The notes under the pieces: generated by a model
Seen by the model: the letters and a program-made list of their open reading frames with translations, nothing else
The model's database searches: none
What the model was told of the DNA's origin: nothing
DNA from: Gammaproteobacteria bacterium
Lineage (GTDB): Bacteria; Pseudomonadota; Gammaproteobacteria; UBA6429; Thiohalophilaceae
Assembly: GCA_024275115.1 (NCBI GenBank)
Contig: JAJRZT010000037.1
Location: 1 to 44,090 of the forward strand
Direction of reading: 5' to 3'
DNA: 44,090 nt
In this document: in pieces, positions 25,733-35,688 of the stretch
Position numbering within the stretch: position 1 is the first letter of the stretch
Layout of the letters: each line of letters starts with the position of its first letter
Program-made: the position numbers and the translations under genes

Positions 25733-27793
25733 ATGACAGCAAACGCTTCAAAACGGCATATACCCAAAAGACATATATTGGTCACCAGTGCCCTTCCTTA
25801 TGCCAATGGCTCTATCCACATTGGCCATATGGTGGAATACATCCAAACAGATATCTGGGTAAGATTCCAGAAAATGCAGGGAAATCAATGTACTTACGTT
25901 TGCGCCGACGATGCACATGGCACGCCCATTATGCTCCGAGCACAAGCAGAAGGCATTACGCCCGAAGAACTAATAGCAGCAACGGACAAAGAGCATCGAG
26001 CTGATTTTGCTGACTTTTCTATCGATTTCGACAATTTTCACAGCACCCACTCAGACGAAAACAAAGTGCTGGCGCAAGGTATTTACACCCGACTGAAGGA
26101 AGCCGGTCATATCCACACTAAAACCATCGAACAAGCCTATGATCCAGAAAAAGAAATGTTTCTACCCGATCGGTTTATTAAAGGTGATTGCCCAAAGTGC
26201 GGTGCCGACGACCAATATGGCGACAACTGTGAGGCCTGTGGAAGTACTTACTCACCCACCGACCTAAAGAATCCGGTATCGGCGATATCGGGTGCCACGC
26301 CAATTAAAAAAGAATCCGAACATTACTTTTTTGCGTTGGGTGATTTTGAAGCCATGCTCAAAGACTGGGTCAACGCAGCAGGCCATGTACAAACCGAAAT
26401 TACCAATAAGCTCAACGAATGGTTTGAGTCCGGTTTGCAGGACTGGGATATTTCACGCGATAAACCCTATTTCGGCTTTGAAATACCCGGCGCTAAAAAT
26501 AAATACTTTTATGTCTGGCTGGATGCACCAGTCGGATATATGGCCAGTTTTAAAAACCTATGTGACAAAAGTAGTGACTTAAACTTTGATGACTATTGGG
26601 CAGCCGACAGCCAGTACGAGCTATACCATTTTATCGGCAAAGACATTGCCTATTTCCACACCCTGTTCTGGCCTGCCATGCTCAACGGCAGCGGCTACCG
26701 TACCCCCACCGGTGTGTTCTGCCACGGCTTTTTGACCGTGGACGGTAAAAAAATGTCGAAGTCACGCGGTACATTTATTAAAGCACGTACTTATTTAGAT
26801 AACTTAAACCCGGAATACTTACGCTATTACTTTGCTGCCAAGCTCGGCAGTGGTATTGATGATCTGGACTTAAACCTGGACGACTTTCAGGCACGCGTGA
26901 ATTCCGATTTAGTCGGCAAGGTGGTTAATATCGCCAGCCGTTGTGCCGGTTTTATTCAAAAGAAATTCGATAACCAGTTATCCAGCAACATAAGCGAACC
27001 TGAACTTTATAAAAAGTTTACCAATGCCAGCGACCATATTGCAACACTCTACGATAAACGTGAGTTCAACCACGCCATTCGAGAAATCATGGCTTTGGCT
27101 GATTTGGCTAACCAGTATATTGATACCGCTAAACCGTGGGTATTGGCAAAAGAAGAAGGCAAAGAACAACAGCTACATGATATTTGTAGCATGGGTATTA
27201 ATTTATTCCGTGCATTAATCATTTTCCTGAAACCTGTTTTACCTACGCTTACTGGGCAAAGCGAAACATTTTTAAATGTAGAGCCCCTGTGCTGGGAAGA
27301 TGTGCATACACCACTCACCAACCATCAGGTGAATAAATTTAAACCATTAATGACCCGGGTGGATAAAGATAAAGTCAACGCAATGGTAGAAGCGTCTAAA
27401 GAAAATCTGGATGTTACGCCAACAAAAAAACAGGCTAAAGAAAAAAAGACTATGGATAACAACAACGAGCTGATCGACTTTGAAGACTTCGCGAAAATTG
27501 ATTTACGCATCGCACTGATAAAAAAAGCCGAACATATTGAAGGCGCTGATAAACTACTGCGCTTAACGCTGGATATTGGTGATGAAACCCGCAATGTGTT
27601 TGCAGGCATTAAATCTGCCTATTCACCGAAACAACTTGAAGGCAAGCTCACCGTAATGGTTGCGAATTTAAAACCGCGCAAAATGAAATTTGGTATTTCC
27701 GAAGGCATGGTATTAGCCGCAGGCCCCGGTGGTAAAGACTTATGGATAATGGAACCGCATGAAGGAGCGCAGCCGGGGATGAAAGTAAAGTAA
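25733..27793 (+). CDS. metG: Methionyl-tRNA synthetase with C-terminal tRNA-binding domain
   Basis: Charges initiator and elongator tRNA-Met. The 686 residues contain the class I signature HIGH (residues 29-32), the zinc-binding [18 protein letters not shown] near 150-166, and KMSKS near 338. A variable Lys-rich linker follows, then the C-terminal Trbp111-like domain (about 580-686, [26 protein letters not shown]) that helps dimerisation and tRNA capture. This is the long, E. coli-like form. It precedes the rnf operon by 44 bases, so readthrough into rnfA is possible. Confidence 0.98.
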   Translation: MTANASKRHIPKRHILVTSALPYANGSIHIGHMVEYIQTDIWVRFQKMQGNQCTYVCADDAHGTPIMLRAQAEGITPEELIAATDKEHRADFADFSIDFDNFHSTHSDENKVLAQGIYTRLKEAGHIHTKTIEQAYDPEKEMFLPDRFIKGDCPKCGADDQYGDNCEACGSTYSPTDLKNPVSAISGATPIKKESEHYFFALGDFEAMLKDWVNAAGHVQTEITNKLNEWFESGLQDWDISRDKPYFGFEIPGAKNKYFYVWLDAPVGYMASFKNLCDKSSDLNFDDYWAADSQYELYHFIGKDIAYFHTLFWPAMLNGSGYRTPTGVFCHGFLTVDGKKMSKSRGTFIKARTYLDNLNPEYLRYYFAAKLGSGIDDLDLNLDDFQARVNSDLVGKVVNIASRCAGFIQKKFDNQLSSNISEPELYKKFTNASDHIATLYDKREFNHAIREIMALADLANQYIDTAKPWVLAKEEGKEQQLHDICSMGINLFRALIIFLKPVLPTLTGQSETFLNVEPLCWEDVHTPLTNHQVNKFKPLMTRVDKDKVNAMVEASKENLDVTPTKKQAKEKKTMDNNNELIDFEDFAKIDLRIALIKKAEHIEGADKLLRLTLDIGDETRNVFAGIKSAYSPKQLEGKLTVMVANLKPRKMKFGISEGMVLAAGPGGKDLWIMEPHEGAQPGMKVK

Positions 27794-27837
27794 CGTTTGG
27801 AATAACGACTTAAAAAACAACGGTAATAAAATAAACC

Positions 27838-28422
27838 ATGAAAGAATACGCACTCATATTAGTCAGCACCGTTCTAGTCAACAACTTTGTATTAGTAAAG
27901 TTTTTAGGACTGTGTCCGTTTATGGGTGTGTCACGCAAGCTCGAAACCGCCACCGGTATGGCGCTGGCCACTACCTTTGTGTTAACACTGTCATCCATTT
28001 GCAGCTACCTTGCCGACACTTACTTACTTGCACCATTAGGCATTGAATACCTGCGCACCATTACCTTTATTTTAATCATTGCCGGGGTGGTGCAATTTAC
28101 TGAAATGTTTATCCGTAAAACCAGCCCGTTACTTTATCAGGTACTGGGGATATTCTTACCCTTAATCACAACCAACTGTGCGGTATTGGGTGTTGCATTA
28201 TTAAATGTACAAAAAACAGAATACGGATTTGTCGAGTCCGCCCTTTTTGGTTTTGGCGCATCAGTTGGTTTTTCTTTAGTGCTAATCTTATTTGCTGCCA
28301 TGCGCGAACGGATCAACGCAGCCGATGTACCCACCCCCTTTAAAGGTACTTCCATTGCACTAATTACAGCCGGCTTAATGTCGATGGCCTTTATGGGCTT
28401 TGCCGGTTTAATAAAAGGTTAA
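27838..28422 (+). CDS. rnfA: Rnf complex subunit RnfA (membrane)
   Basis: A polytopic subunit (194 residues, about six membrane spans) of the Rnf ion-translocating ferredoxin:NAD oxidoreductase. The shared RnfA/RnfE/NqrD/NqrE motifs are seen in [17 protein letters not shown] and [14 protein letters not shown], whose cysteines hold the intramembrane Fe-S cluster in the family. It is a paralogue of rnfE in the same operon. It is the first of six rnf genes, all present, in order A-B-C-D-G-E, on one strand. Confidence 0.96.
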   Translation: MKEYALILVSTVLVNNFVLVKFLGLCPFMGVSRKLETATGMALATTFVLTLSSICSYLADTYLLAPLGIEYLRTITFILIIAGVVQFTEMFIRKTSPLLYQVLGIFLPLITTNCAVLGVALLNVQKTEYGFVESALFGFGASVGFSLVLILFAAMRERINAADVPTPFKGTSIALITAGLMSMAFMGFAGLIKG

Positions 28423-28439
28423 CGGGTTTTATATTTAAT

Positions 28440-28997
28440 ATGTTAACTGCCATTATTGCCCTAACCGTATTAGCCATTGCCTTTGGTTTACTACTTGGCT
28501 TTGCTGCGGTACGTTACAAAGTAAAATCAAACCCCGTCGTTGATCAAATTGACGCGCTGCTACCTCAAACTCAATGTGGGCAATGTACCTATCCCGGTTG
28601 CCGTCCTTATGCCGAAGCCATTGCAAAAGATGAAGCAGATATAAACCAGTGCCCACCCGGTGGTGAAGCCACCATTATCGCACTAGCCGATCTATTAGGC
28701 CGTGATCCTAAACCACTTAATGAGGAACACGGAGAACACGCTGAAAAAACAGTGGTGTATATTGATGAGAATGTTTGCATCGGCTGCACCTTATGTATTC
28801 AGGCTTGCCCGGTCGATGCTATTTTAGGTGCAGCCAAACAAATGCATACCGTTATCACATCCGAATGTACCGGCTGTGATTTATGCATACCACCGTGCCC
28901 GGTTGATTGTATTCATATCATTCTGGCAGCTGAAGAAGCAGAAAAAATAAGCGTAGAATTGCCACAAACCCCTTTACTGTTAAATGAGATGAAATAA
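28440..28997 (+). CDS. rnfB: Rnf complex subunit RnfB (polyferredoxin)
   Basis: An iron-sulfur subunit of 185 residues. It has an N-terminal membrane helix, then a four-Cys cluster site ([16 protein letters not shown] with the later NQCPPGG), then two 4Fe-4S motifs, [16 protein letters not shown] and [16 protein letters not shown]. It probably takes electrons from, or gives them to, soluble ferredoxin at the cytoplasmic face. The length is that of the short gammaproteobacterial form. Its stop codon overlaps the rnfC start by one base (TAATG). Confidence 0.96.
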   Translation: MLTAIIALTVLAIAFGLLLGFAAVRYKVKSNPVVDQIDALLPQTQCGQCTYPGCRPYAEAIAKDEADINQCPPGGEATIIALADLLGRDPKPLNEEHGEHAEKTVVYIDENVCIGCTLCIQACPVDAILGAAKQMHTVITSECTGCDLCIPPCPVDCIHIILAAEEAEKISVELPQTPLLLNEMK

Positions 28998-30667
28998 TGT
29001 CGAACAAACTCAACTCAGCAGCAGTAAAAAAAGCACAGTGGAAGTTTCATGGCGGCTTAAAACTGGCCGGGCATAAAACACAGTCGATGCAATCCAGCAT
29101 TGCAAACACCATTGTACCTGAAATATTAACCGTTCCTTTACAACAGCATATTGGCCGCCCTGCAAAGCCGGTTGTTAACGTAGGCGATAAGGTATTAAAA
29201 GGCCAATGTATTGCAACGTTAAAAGATCCCGCAAGTGTAACGGCAACCATTCATGCCCCAAGCTCAGGCGAAGTGATTGCAATAGAAGCTCATGCAATCC
29301 CCAGCATGGACAAACAGACCGCTAACTGCATTATCATAAAAACCGATGGAGAAGATCGCTGGCTACAATCACTTAAATCTGTAGATGACCCCACTTCTCT
29401 GTCCAGTGACACATTAAAACAAATTATTGTTGAAGCGGGTATTGTGGGTTTAGGCGGTGCAGGCTTTCCTACTCATTTAAAACTAACAGTGGAGAACAAA
29501 CCGCTCGATACATTAATTATCAATGCGGCTGAATGTGAACCTTATATCACCTGCGACGCAATGCTTATAAAAGAACAGGCCGATAAAATTATTAAGGGAG
29601 TGCAAATTATTTTGCATGCCCTCAACATTAAACAGTGCCTGATTGGCATTGAAGATGATAAACCACAAGCCAGTAAAGCCTTACAGCAAGCACTAAGCAC
29701 CGCCGGTATAAAAACGATTCAAATTGTGCAAGTACCCACACGCTATCCTGCCGGTGGCGAAAAGCAATTAATACAGGTTTTAACCGGTAAAGAAGTCCCT
29801 CTCAATAAACTACCTCGTGATATGGGTATGGTTTGTCACAATATAGCTACCGTTTATGCTATCGCAGAAGCCATTATGGAAGGCAAACCTTTAATTGAAC
29901 GGGTTGTGACAATAACAGGTAGCAGTTTACAGCAAGCTGGAAATATGCGCGTGTTGATTGGTACGTCAATGCATGATGTACTTGATAAGTACGGTTATAA
30001 AGAAAATAACGATCAAACTATTATAATGGGTGGGCCAATGATGGGGTTCCATCTTGACTCCGCGGACTACCCGATTATAAAAACAACCAACTGCATTTTA
30101 ATTCAGAAAAAGACTAAACCAAAAACAGCACTGCCCTGTATTCGTTGTGGGGAATGTGCGCGGGTTTGCCCCGCAAACTTGTTACCACAGCAACTTTACT
30201 GGTACACAAGAGCAAAAGATCTTGACCGGGTACAGGACTACCAGATATTTTCATGTATCGAATGCGGCTGTTGCGATTATGTGTGCCCAAGTCATATTCC
30301 GCTGGTGCAGTTTTACCGTTACGCGAAAACAGAAATATGGACACAGGAAGCGGATAAGAAAAAGTCCGACCATGCAAGAGAACGGCATGAATACCGTCAA
30401 TTCCGGCTAGAGCGTAAAAAAGCCGAAGATGCCGAACGCAAAGCAAAGAAAAAAGCTTTACTCAACAAAAAACAAGGCATTAAAACAACCGAGCAGGATA
30501 CAAAAAAAGCCGCCATTGAAGCGGCGCTCAATCGTGTTAAAGCCCGACAATCGGTACAGGCAGCAATAGCTAAAAATACCGATGAATTAACAGAAGAACA
30601 ACAAAAGAAAATAGACGAAATTGAGCAACGCCGAAAAAATAAACTCAACACAGATAAAGATAATTAA
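28997..30667 (+). CDS. rnfC: Rnf complex subunit RnfC (NADH-binding, FMN and Fe-S)
   Basis: A peripheral cytoplasmic subunit of 556 residues. It carries the Gly-rich nucleotide site (IVGLGGAGFPTHLKL), the flavin-binding block around INAAECEPYITCD, the PTRYPAGGEKQLI loop, and two 4Fe-4S motifs (CIRCGECARVCPANLLP and CIECGCCDYVCPSHIPLV). The C-terminal 100 or so residues are a charged Lys/Glu/Ala-rich tail, which varies in length between species. It is the NADH-side subunit of the complex by family knowledge. Confidence 0.96.
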   Translation: MSNKLNSAAVKKAQWKFHGGLKLAGHKTQSMQSSIANTIVPEILTVPLQQHIGRPAKPVVNVGDKVLKGQCIATLKDPASVTATIHAPSSGEVIAIEAHAIPSMDKQTANCIIIKTDGEDRWLQSLKSVDDPTSLSSDTLKQIIVEAGIVGLGGAGFPTHLKLTVENKPLDTLIINAAECEPYITCDAMLIKEQADKIIKGVQIILHALNIKQCLIGIEDDKPQASKALQQALSTAGIKTIQIVQVPTRYPAGGEKQLIQVLTGKEVPLNKLPRDMGMVCHNIATVYAIAEAIMEGKPLIERVVTITGSSLQQAGNMRVLIGTSMHDVLDKYGYKENNDQTIIMGGPMMGFHLDSADYPIIKTTNCILIQKKTKPKTALPCIRCGECARVCPANLLPQQLYWYTRAKDLDRVQDYQIFSCIECGCCDYVCPSHIPLVQFYRYAKTEIWTQEADKKKSDHARERHEYRQFRLERKKAEDAERKAKKKALLNKKQGIKTTEQDTKKAAIEAALNRVKARQSVQAAIAKNTDELTEEQQKKIDEIEQRRKNKLNTDKDN

Positions 30668-30669
30668 TT

Positions 30670-31659
30670 ATGGATAACACGGCTCCCAATTCAGTTACCC
30701 GCATCATGCTGAATGTATTGTATGCACTTGTCCCAGGCATTATTGCCTATGTGATATTTTTCGGCTGGGGTGTGGTGATTAATATTATCATTGCTGTTAT
30801 TACAGCAATCGTCACAGAAGTATTAATGCTGCAACTTCGCAAGCGCCCAATTAAACCTTTTATTATGGATGGCAGTGCCGTGGTTACCGCTGTTCTGCTG
30901 GCACTTGCATTGCCAAACCTTGCACCGTGGTGGTTAATTTTTATAGGTGTTTCGTTTGCAATTATTATCGGCAAGCATTTATATGGCGGGCTCGGCTACA
31001 ATCCCTTTAACCCTGCAATGATAGGTTATGCCTTACTACTTATTTCATTTCCATTGCAGATGACCGTATGGTTACAACCCGACAATACTTTATCGTTTAT
31101 GCAAAGTTTAAATTACGCGCTTTTTTCAACATTGAATAATATCGACATTGACGCGATGACAATGGCAACTACACTCGACACCGTTAAAACACAATCAGGT
31201 TTAGGCGAGTCTTTTGCTGCAATTCAAACCAGTGCCCCAGCCATCTTCGGGCAATTTGCCGGTAAAGGTTGGGAGTGGATCAACCTTGCCTTTTTATTTG
31301 GTGGCTTATGGTTACTCTACCGCCGCGTAATTAGCTGGCAAATCCCCGTGGCCTTTCTTGGCAGTATCTTTATTATGGCATTACTGTTTTATCCATCCAC
31401 CGGCACTACACCGCTTTACCATCTTTTCGGCGGCGCAACCATGCTGTGCGCCTTTTTTATCGCAACCGATCCGGTGACGGCTTCTCCCACACCGAATGGC
31501 CGACTGATCTACGCTGCCGGTATTGGTATTTTTGCTTATGTTATTCGTATGTGGGGCGGCTACCCTGACGGTATTGCCTTTGGCGTGTTGTTAATGAATA
31601 TGGCTGCACCAACGATTGACTACTACACCCGCCCTAAAGCCTTTGGTGAAAACGTATGA
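30670..31659 (+). CDS. rnfD: Rnf complex subunit RnfD (membrane flavoprotein)
   Basis: A polytopic subunit of 329 residues. Family blocks include YGGLGYNPFNPAMIGYALLLISFP, the region MATTLDTVKT, whose Thr aligns with the covalent-FMN Thr of E. coli RsxD (SQATPLDTFKT), and FFIATDPVTASPTPNGR. It is related to NqrB. Its last codons overlap the rnfG start by four bases, so the two are translationally coupled. Confidence 0.95.
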   Translation: MDNTAPNSVTRIMLNVLYALVPGIIAYVIFFGWGVVINIIIAVITAIVTEVLMLQLRKRPIKPFIMDGSAVVTAVLLALALPNLAPWWLIFIGVSFAIIIGKHLYGGLGYNPFNPAMIGYALLLISFPLQMTVWLQPDNTLSFMQSLNYALFSTLNNIDIDAMTMATTLDTVKTQSGLGESFAAIQTSAPAIFGQFAGKGWEWINLAFLFGGLWLLYRRVISWQIPVAFLGSIFIMALLFYPSTGTTPLYHLFGGATMLCAFFIATDPVTASPTPNGRLIYAAGIGIFAYVIRMWGGYPDGIAFGVLLMNMAAPTIDYYTRPKAFGENV

Positions 31660-32327
31660 GCAGCAAGCGCCACCCACTAATGCAAAAGATGATTATCAGC
31701 GCCATTGTGCTGGGCGTATTCTCTGTTGTTGGTACTACTATGGTTGCTTTTACCTATGAGCAGACCAAAGAAAAAATAAAAGAGAACCACAAGTTGGCAA
31801 CGCTGCGCAGTCTACACCAGTTAGTCCCACCAGCCGAGCATGACAATGATATTTTCACCGATATTATTCAGGTAACCAATCTGAAATTACTCGGTAGCAA
31901 AAAACCTGTCACCGTTTTTCGTGCCCGAAAAAATAATAAACCGATTGCCGCCATCTTAACCGTAGTAGCACCGGATGGTTACACCGGCAAAATATTTTTA
32001 CTTGTCGCCATTAAACATAACGGCAGCCTTGCCGGTGTGCGCGTGGTTAACCATAAAGAAACACCGGGGCTAGGCGATGCCATTGAAATTGAAAAATCCA
32101 GCTGGATAACTCAATTTAATAATGTATCCTTAATAAACCCCACAACAAAAGACTGGAAAGTAAAACGGGATGGTGGCTACTTTGACCAGCTAACCGGTGC
32201 AACCATTACACCACGTGCCATTGTAAAGGCCGTACATAAAGCACTATTATTTTATAAGCAAGAAGGTGATAAGCTGTTTGATGCCAAAACACCCGAACCA
32301 CAAACAACCAGTAAAGCACAAAAATAG
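31656..32327 (+). CDS. rnfG: Rnf complex subunit RnfG (periplasmic flavoprotein)
   Basis: A 223-residue subunit with an N-terminal membrane anchor and a periplasmic FMN-binding domain. The covalent flavin site is the Thr of TGATITP near the C-terminal third ([14 protein letters not shown]), the family S/TGATxxx motif. The conserved [10 protein letters not shown] block is also present. It starts within the end of rnfD and is followed by rnfE after 10 bases. Confidence 0.95.
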   Translation: MSSKRHPLMQKMIISAIVLGVFSVVGTTMVAFTYEQTKEKIKENHKLATLRSLHQLVPPAEHDNDIFTDIIQVTNLKLLGSKKPVTVFRARKNNKPIAAILTVVAPDGYTGKIFLLVAIKHNGSLAGVRVVNHKETPGLGDAIEIEKSSWITQFNNVSLINPTTKDWKVKRDGGYFDQLTGATITPRAIVKAVHKALLFYKQEGDKLFDAKTPEPQTTSKAQK

Positions 32328-32337
32328 AGTTTATATT

Positions 32338-33024
32338 ATGAGTGAAACATCATTTAAACATATTGCAGGCCAGGGTTTATGGGGCAACAATGCCGTTCTG
32401 GTACAGATACTCGGGCTATGCCCATTACTCGGCGTGTCCAATACCGTAATCAACGGCTTAGGTTTAGGCCTCGCCACCACACTCACGCTTATTGCTTCAA
32501 ATGCCACCATTTCCATTATCCGCCACTGGGTACGCACTGAAATACGTATCCCCGTTTTTGTGATGATTATAGCTTCGGTTGTAACCGTTATTGAACTTAG
32601 TATGGAAGCCTGGTTCCATGACCTGTATAAAATACTTGGTATATTTATTCCCCTTATTGTAACTAACTGCGCCATCATTGCTCGCGCCGAGTCTTTCGCC
32701 TCTAAAAATGCCGTGATGCCCTCTATATTGGACGGCTTGTTTATGGGTTTAGGTTTTACAGCCGTACTGATTACCCTCGGTGCAATGCGCGAGCTCATCG
32801 GCTTTGGTACCTTGTTCCAGCAAGCCCACTTAATGTTTGGTGCTGCTGCAGAAGGGCTTAAAATTACCGTCATCGATAATTACCAGGGCTTTTTACTAGC
32901 CATTCTGCCACCCGGTGCTTTTATTGGTTTAGGTTTTATTCTGGCGCTTAAAAATATTATCGATAAAAAAAGAGAATCCAAAAAAAGTATTTTGCTTGAA
33001 AATACTCAGCCCGTAAAAAATTAA
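32338..33024 (+). CDS. rnfE: Rnf complex subunit RnfE (membrane)
   Basis: A polytopic subunit of 228 residues, paralogous to RnfA, with [22 protein letters not shown] and [17 protein letters not shown] carrying the conserved cysteines. I start it at the ATG at 32338 ([15 protein letters not shown]). The frame is open back to 32266, inside rnfG, but that part has no RnfE-like sequence. It completes the operon and is followed by nth, the usual rnf/rsx-nth arrangement. Confidence 0.95.
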   Translation: MSETSFKHIAGQGLWGNNAVLVQILGLCPLLGVSNTVINGLGLGLATTLTLIASNATISIIRHWVRTEIRIPVFVMIIASVVTVIELSMEAWFHDLYKILGIFIPLIVTNCAIIARAESFASKNAVMPSILDGLFMGLGFTAVLITLGAMRELIGFGTLFQQAHLMFGAAAEGLKITVIDNYQGFLLAILPPGAFIGLGFILALKNIIDKKRESKKSILLENTQPVKN

Positions 33025-33059
33025 CCACGCAGGACAAGAAGTTTTTTCTTCGTGGTTAA
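33021..33059. other. Inverted repeat at the rnfE end
   Basis: TTAACCACG (33021-33029, containing the rnfE stop) pairs perfectly with CGTGGTTAA (33051-33059), with an inner GAAG/CTTC stem. On the plus strand it is followed by A, not T, so it is not a standard terminator for rnf. On the minus strand a T-run follows, but no minus-strand gene comes from that side. Confidence 0.5.
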
Positions 33060-33088
33060 AAAACACTAGATATTATGAATCATCTATT

Positions 33089-33724
33089 ATGAACCCCAGC
33101 ATACGCCAGGAAATATTCACTCGTTTAAAAGATCATATCCCTGATCCCACTACCGAGCTGCACTACAATTCAACCTTTGAGTTACTGATAGCCGTTATCC
33201 TGTCAGCACAAGCTACCGATAAAGGCGTAAACAAAGCCACCGATAAACTTTACAAAGTAGCGAACACGCCAGAAAAGATTCTAGCGCTAAAACTCACCGG
33301 CCTGAAGAAACACATAAAAACAATAGGGTTATACAATACCAAGGCAAAAAACATTATTACCACCTGTAAAATGCTGGTTGAACTGCATAACAGTGAAGTC
33401 CCCGACGATAGAGCAGCCCTGGAAGCCCTGCCGGGCGTTGGTCGTAAAACCGCCAATGTTGTACTCAACACCGCTTTTGGCCACCCCACTATTGCAGTCG
33501 ATACGCATATATATAGAGTGTCTAACCGCACCAAAATTGCACCGGGAAAAAATGTTTTAGAGGTTGAAAAGAAATTACTGAAATTTGTACCCGATGAATT
33601 TAAAGTGGATGCCCATCATTGGCTGATACTGCATGGCCGTTATACCTGTATTGCACGTAAACCACGCTGCGGTTCCTGTGTAATTGAAGACTTGTGTGAA
33701 TTTAAAGAAAAAAATACTGAGTAA
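33089..33724 (+). CDS. nth: Endonuclease III (DNA glycosylase/AP lyase)
   Basis: Removes oxidised pyrimidines and cuts at the abasic site. At 211 residues it shows the helix-hairpin-helix with catalytic Lys (LPGVGRKTANVVLNTAFG), the catalytic Asp in AVDTHIYRVSNR, and the C-terminal 4Fe-4S motif Cys-x6-Cys-x2-Cys-x5-Cys (CIARKPRCGSCVIEDLC). It follows rnfE by 64 bases. The length and residues are all normal. Confidence 0.97.
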   Translation: MNPSIRQEIFTRLKDHIPDPTTELHYNSTFELLIAVILSAQATDKGVNKATDKLYKVANTPEKILALKLTGLKKHIKTIGLYNTKAKNIITTCKMLVELHNSEVPDDRAALEALPGVGRKTANVVLNTAFGHPTIAVDTHIYRVSNRTKIAPGKNVLEVEKKLLKFVPDEFKVDAHHWLILHGRYTCIARKPRCGSCVIEDLCEFKEKNTE

Positions 33725-33729
33725 AGCAA

Positions 33730-34155
33730 ATGTTTGGAAACAATCGAAATGAAATGCGGCAGATGTTCTATACCGCCTGGAAAAACTTCAATAGTAAAGC
33801 CCTGTTACAGCCGTTGGAGCAAGTCATCGTAACGGTTATTCAGCAACACCCGGAATACCATGCGTTATTAGCTGACGAAGCCAGCATCGATAAAGACTTT
33901 ACCCATGAAATGGGGCAAACCAACCCCTTTTTGCATATGTCGATGCATATCGCAATACACGAACAGCTCTCCACCCAACGCCCGGCAGTTATCCAGAACG
34001 TATACCAATCGCTCAAAGAAAAACATGGGGATGCGCATAAGGCCGAACATGAAATAATGGAATGCTTAGGGCAAATGATATGGCAGGCACAACGCGAGCA
34101 GGCTGCCCCCAATGAACAGCACTATATTGATTGCATTCAGGGCTTATTACTTTAA
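33730..34155 (+). CDS. DUF1841-family protein
   Basis: A 141-residue soluble protein recognised by the start MFGNNRNEMRQMFYTAWKNF and the central block NPFLHMSMHIAIHEQLSTQRP, typical of DUF1841. The several His residues might bind metal, but that is a guess. The family is found across beta- and gammaproteobacteria with no known role. It begins five bases after nth and so is probably co-transcribed. Confidence 0.85.
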   Translation: MFGNNRNEMRQMFYTAWKNFNSKALLQPLEQVIVTVIQQHPEYHALLADEASIDKDFTHEMGQTNPFLHMSMHIAIHEQLSTQRPAVIQNVYQSLKEKHGDAHKAEHEIMECLGQMIWQAQREQAAPNEQHYIDCIQGLLL

Positions 34156-34167
34156 AATACTGCTATT

Positions 34168-34194
34168 TGTAACAAATTTATAACAATTCGATCG
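34168..34194 (+). promoter_or_regulatory. Possible ECF-sigma type promoter for the hvf-like operon
   Basis: TGTAAC is followed 15 bases later by CGATCG. This resembles the GTAAC/CG form of some extracytoplasmic-function sigma promoters, a class known to control related precursor operons in other bacteria. No clear sigma-70 pair was found in the 228-base gap upstream of hvfA. The start would lie nearly 200 bases from the gene, so this is weak. Confidence 0.25.
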
Positions 34195-34236
34195 TTTTCA
34201 CATAAATTCAGGCTATATTAATGTATTGTGGAACAC

Positions 34237-34318
34237 TAGGTTGAACCTTTTTAATAACCCACTGGTCATAACTTCCTAAAGTGAAGGATGAAATGGATTT
34301 TATGCCGGTTTCAACCTA
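34237..34318 (+). other. Long-range inverted repeat in the hvfA leader
   Basis: TAGGTTGAA (34237-34245) and TTCAACCTA (34310-34318) are perfect reverse complements 64 bases apart, ahead of the hvfA ribosome site (GGAGAG). If transcribed they could close a large stem loop. Confidence 0.4.
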
Positions 34319-34383
34319 TACGATATTAAAAACAACACATTTTGTAATAACTAAAATATTAAATACAACGGAGAGAAATCCAA

Positions 34384-34806
34384 ATGTCAAATAAAACTAT
34401 CAAACCAATCTCACTCGTACTTGGCGCTGTGTTCGCTACAGCACTTGCTGCCAGCAATATTGCTAATGCTTCAGAAGCAGGCGCTAACCCATTTGCAATG
34501 ACTAACCTTGAAGGTGGTTATCAGGTTGCTAAAGATGGCAAATGCGGTGGCAATATGTCGGATTCTAAAGATATGAAAGGCAAATGCGGCGACAGTATGA
34601 AGAAAAAAGACGGTAAGTACGGCGAAGGCAAAGCCATGAAGAAAAGTGAAGGCAAATGTGGCGAAGGCAAATGCGGTGGCAAAAAGTCCATGAAAAAAAG
34701 TGAAGGTAAATGCGGTGAAGGCATGAAAAAAGACAAAGCCAAAATGGGCGGTAAATGCGGCGCAGACCACAAGAAAATGAATGAAGGAAAATGCGGCGGT
34801 CACTAA
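34384..34806 (+). CDS. hvfA: HvfA/bufferin-like Cys-rich precursor peptide with GKCG repeats
   Basis: A 140-residue exported precursor. A signal peptide ends near NIANA (residue 29). The rest is Lys/Gly-rich with eight five-residue repeats: DGKCG (51), KGKCG (65), DGKYG (76), EGKCG (89, 94, 107), GGKCG (122) and EGKCG (134). Seven hold Cys; the third has Tyr. EGKCG is the motif reported in HvfA-type RiPP precursors, where a DUF692/DUF2063 pair modifies the Cys so the peptide binds copper. The maturation genes follow at once. The product is probably a periplasmic copper-binding peptide; the exact modification cannot be told from sequence. Confidence 0.88.
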   Translation: MSNKTIKPISLVLGAVFATALAASNIANASEAGANPFAMTNLEGGYQVAKDGKCGGNMSDSKDMKGKCGDSMKKKDGKYGEGKAMKKSEGKCGEGKCGGKKSMKKSEGKCGEGMKKDKAKMGGKCGADHKKMNEGKCGGH

Positions 34807-34827
34807 ACCCAGCATTTACGCTATAAC

Positions 34828-35688
34828 ATGAGCAACAAGATATTCCATGTTAATAGTGTGGGCATTGGTCTGCGGCGAAGCATTATGGATTCGCTGTTAG
34901 ACCAGCCTCCTTCTCAAGTCAGCTTTATGGAAGTCGCCCCCGAGAACTGGATTGGTGTCGGCGGTACTGCAGGTAAACAATTCAGATCGTTTACCGAACG
35001 CTATGACATGATCTGCCATGGCTTATCCCTTTCTATTGGCTCACCCAGCCCGCTAGACGAAGCCTTTCTACATCGTCTAAAACGCTTTTTAGATGAACAC
35101 CAGATTAAAATCTACAGCGAGCATTTAAGCTACTGTAGTGATGATGGTCATTTATACGATCTGCTCCCCATTCCCTTTACAGAAGAAGCAGTACACTACG
35201 TTGCAAACCGAATTAAACGCGTTCAGGATATTTTAGAACGCACAATCGCAATGGAAAATGTGTCGTACTACGCCGCACCCGGCCAGGAGATGCCTGAAAT
35301 TGAATTCTTAAATGCAGTTTTGGAAGAAGCCGACTGCAAACTATTACTTGATGTGAATAACATTTACGTCAACAGTATTAATCACCAATACGATGCAACT
35401 GAATTTTTAAATGCAATTCCGGCCGATAGAGTCGAGTACATTCATATTGCAGGCCACTACGAAGAAGCAAAAGATTTAATTATTGATACCCACGGTGCTG
35501 ACATTATTGAACCGGTGTGGGATTTACTAGAACAAACCTATCAACGCTACGGCGTTATCCCAACCCTGTTAGAGCGCGATTTTAATATTCCACCACTGGC
35601 CAAATTACTTGTAGAAGTGGATCGTATCATCGCAATCCAGAACAAATGGCAAACAATAGAAAATGAACCCTCTCAGCAGGTATCGTAA
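34828..35688 (+). CDS. hvfB: MNIO-family (DUF692) RiPP maturation enzyme, HvfB-like
   Basis: Multinuclear non-haem iron oxidase of 286 residues with a TIM-barrel fold. Candidate iron ligands line up with the family: His64 (CHGLSLS), His99 (SEHLSY), Glu143 (AMENVSYY), Asp175 (LLDVNN), His206 and His210 (HIAGH), Asp220/His222 (DTHG) and Glu249 (LLERD). In related systems it oxidises Cys residues of the precursor into heterocycles or thioamides. It lies 21 bases after the precursor gene and overlaps the next gene by one base (TAATG). Confidence 0.93.
   Translation: MSNKIFHVNSVGIGLRRSIMDSLLDQPPSQVSFMEVAPENWIGVGGTAGKQFRSFTERYDMICHGLSLSIGSPSPLDEAFLHRLKRFLDEHQIKIYSEHLSYCSDDGHLYDLLPIPFTEEAVHYVANRIKRVQDILERTIAMENVSYYAAPGQEMPEIEFLNAVLEEADCKLLLDVNNIYVNSINHQYDATEFLNAIPADRVEYIHIAGHYEEAKDLIIDTHGADIIEPVWDLLEQTYQRYGVIPTLLERDFNIPPLAKLLVEVDRIIAIQNKWQTIENEPSQQVS

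Noticed and set aside
32331-32873. A long (180-codon) minus-strand frame opposite rnfE
   Set aside because: It lies entirely inside a well-supported rnfE gene and is the reverse reading of its hydrophobic codons.
33021-33059. A rho-independent terminator for the rnf operon
   Set aside because: The stem is followed by A on the plus strand; the T-run is on the wrong side for rnf transcription.
34471-34815. Phe/His-rich minus-strand frames opposite the precursor gene
   Set aside because: They arise from the Lys/Gly repeats read backwards. The plus-strand gene has a signal peptide, a ribosome site and operon context.
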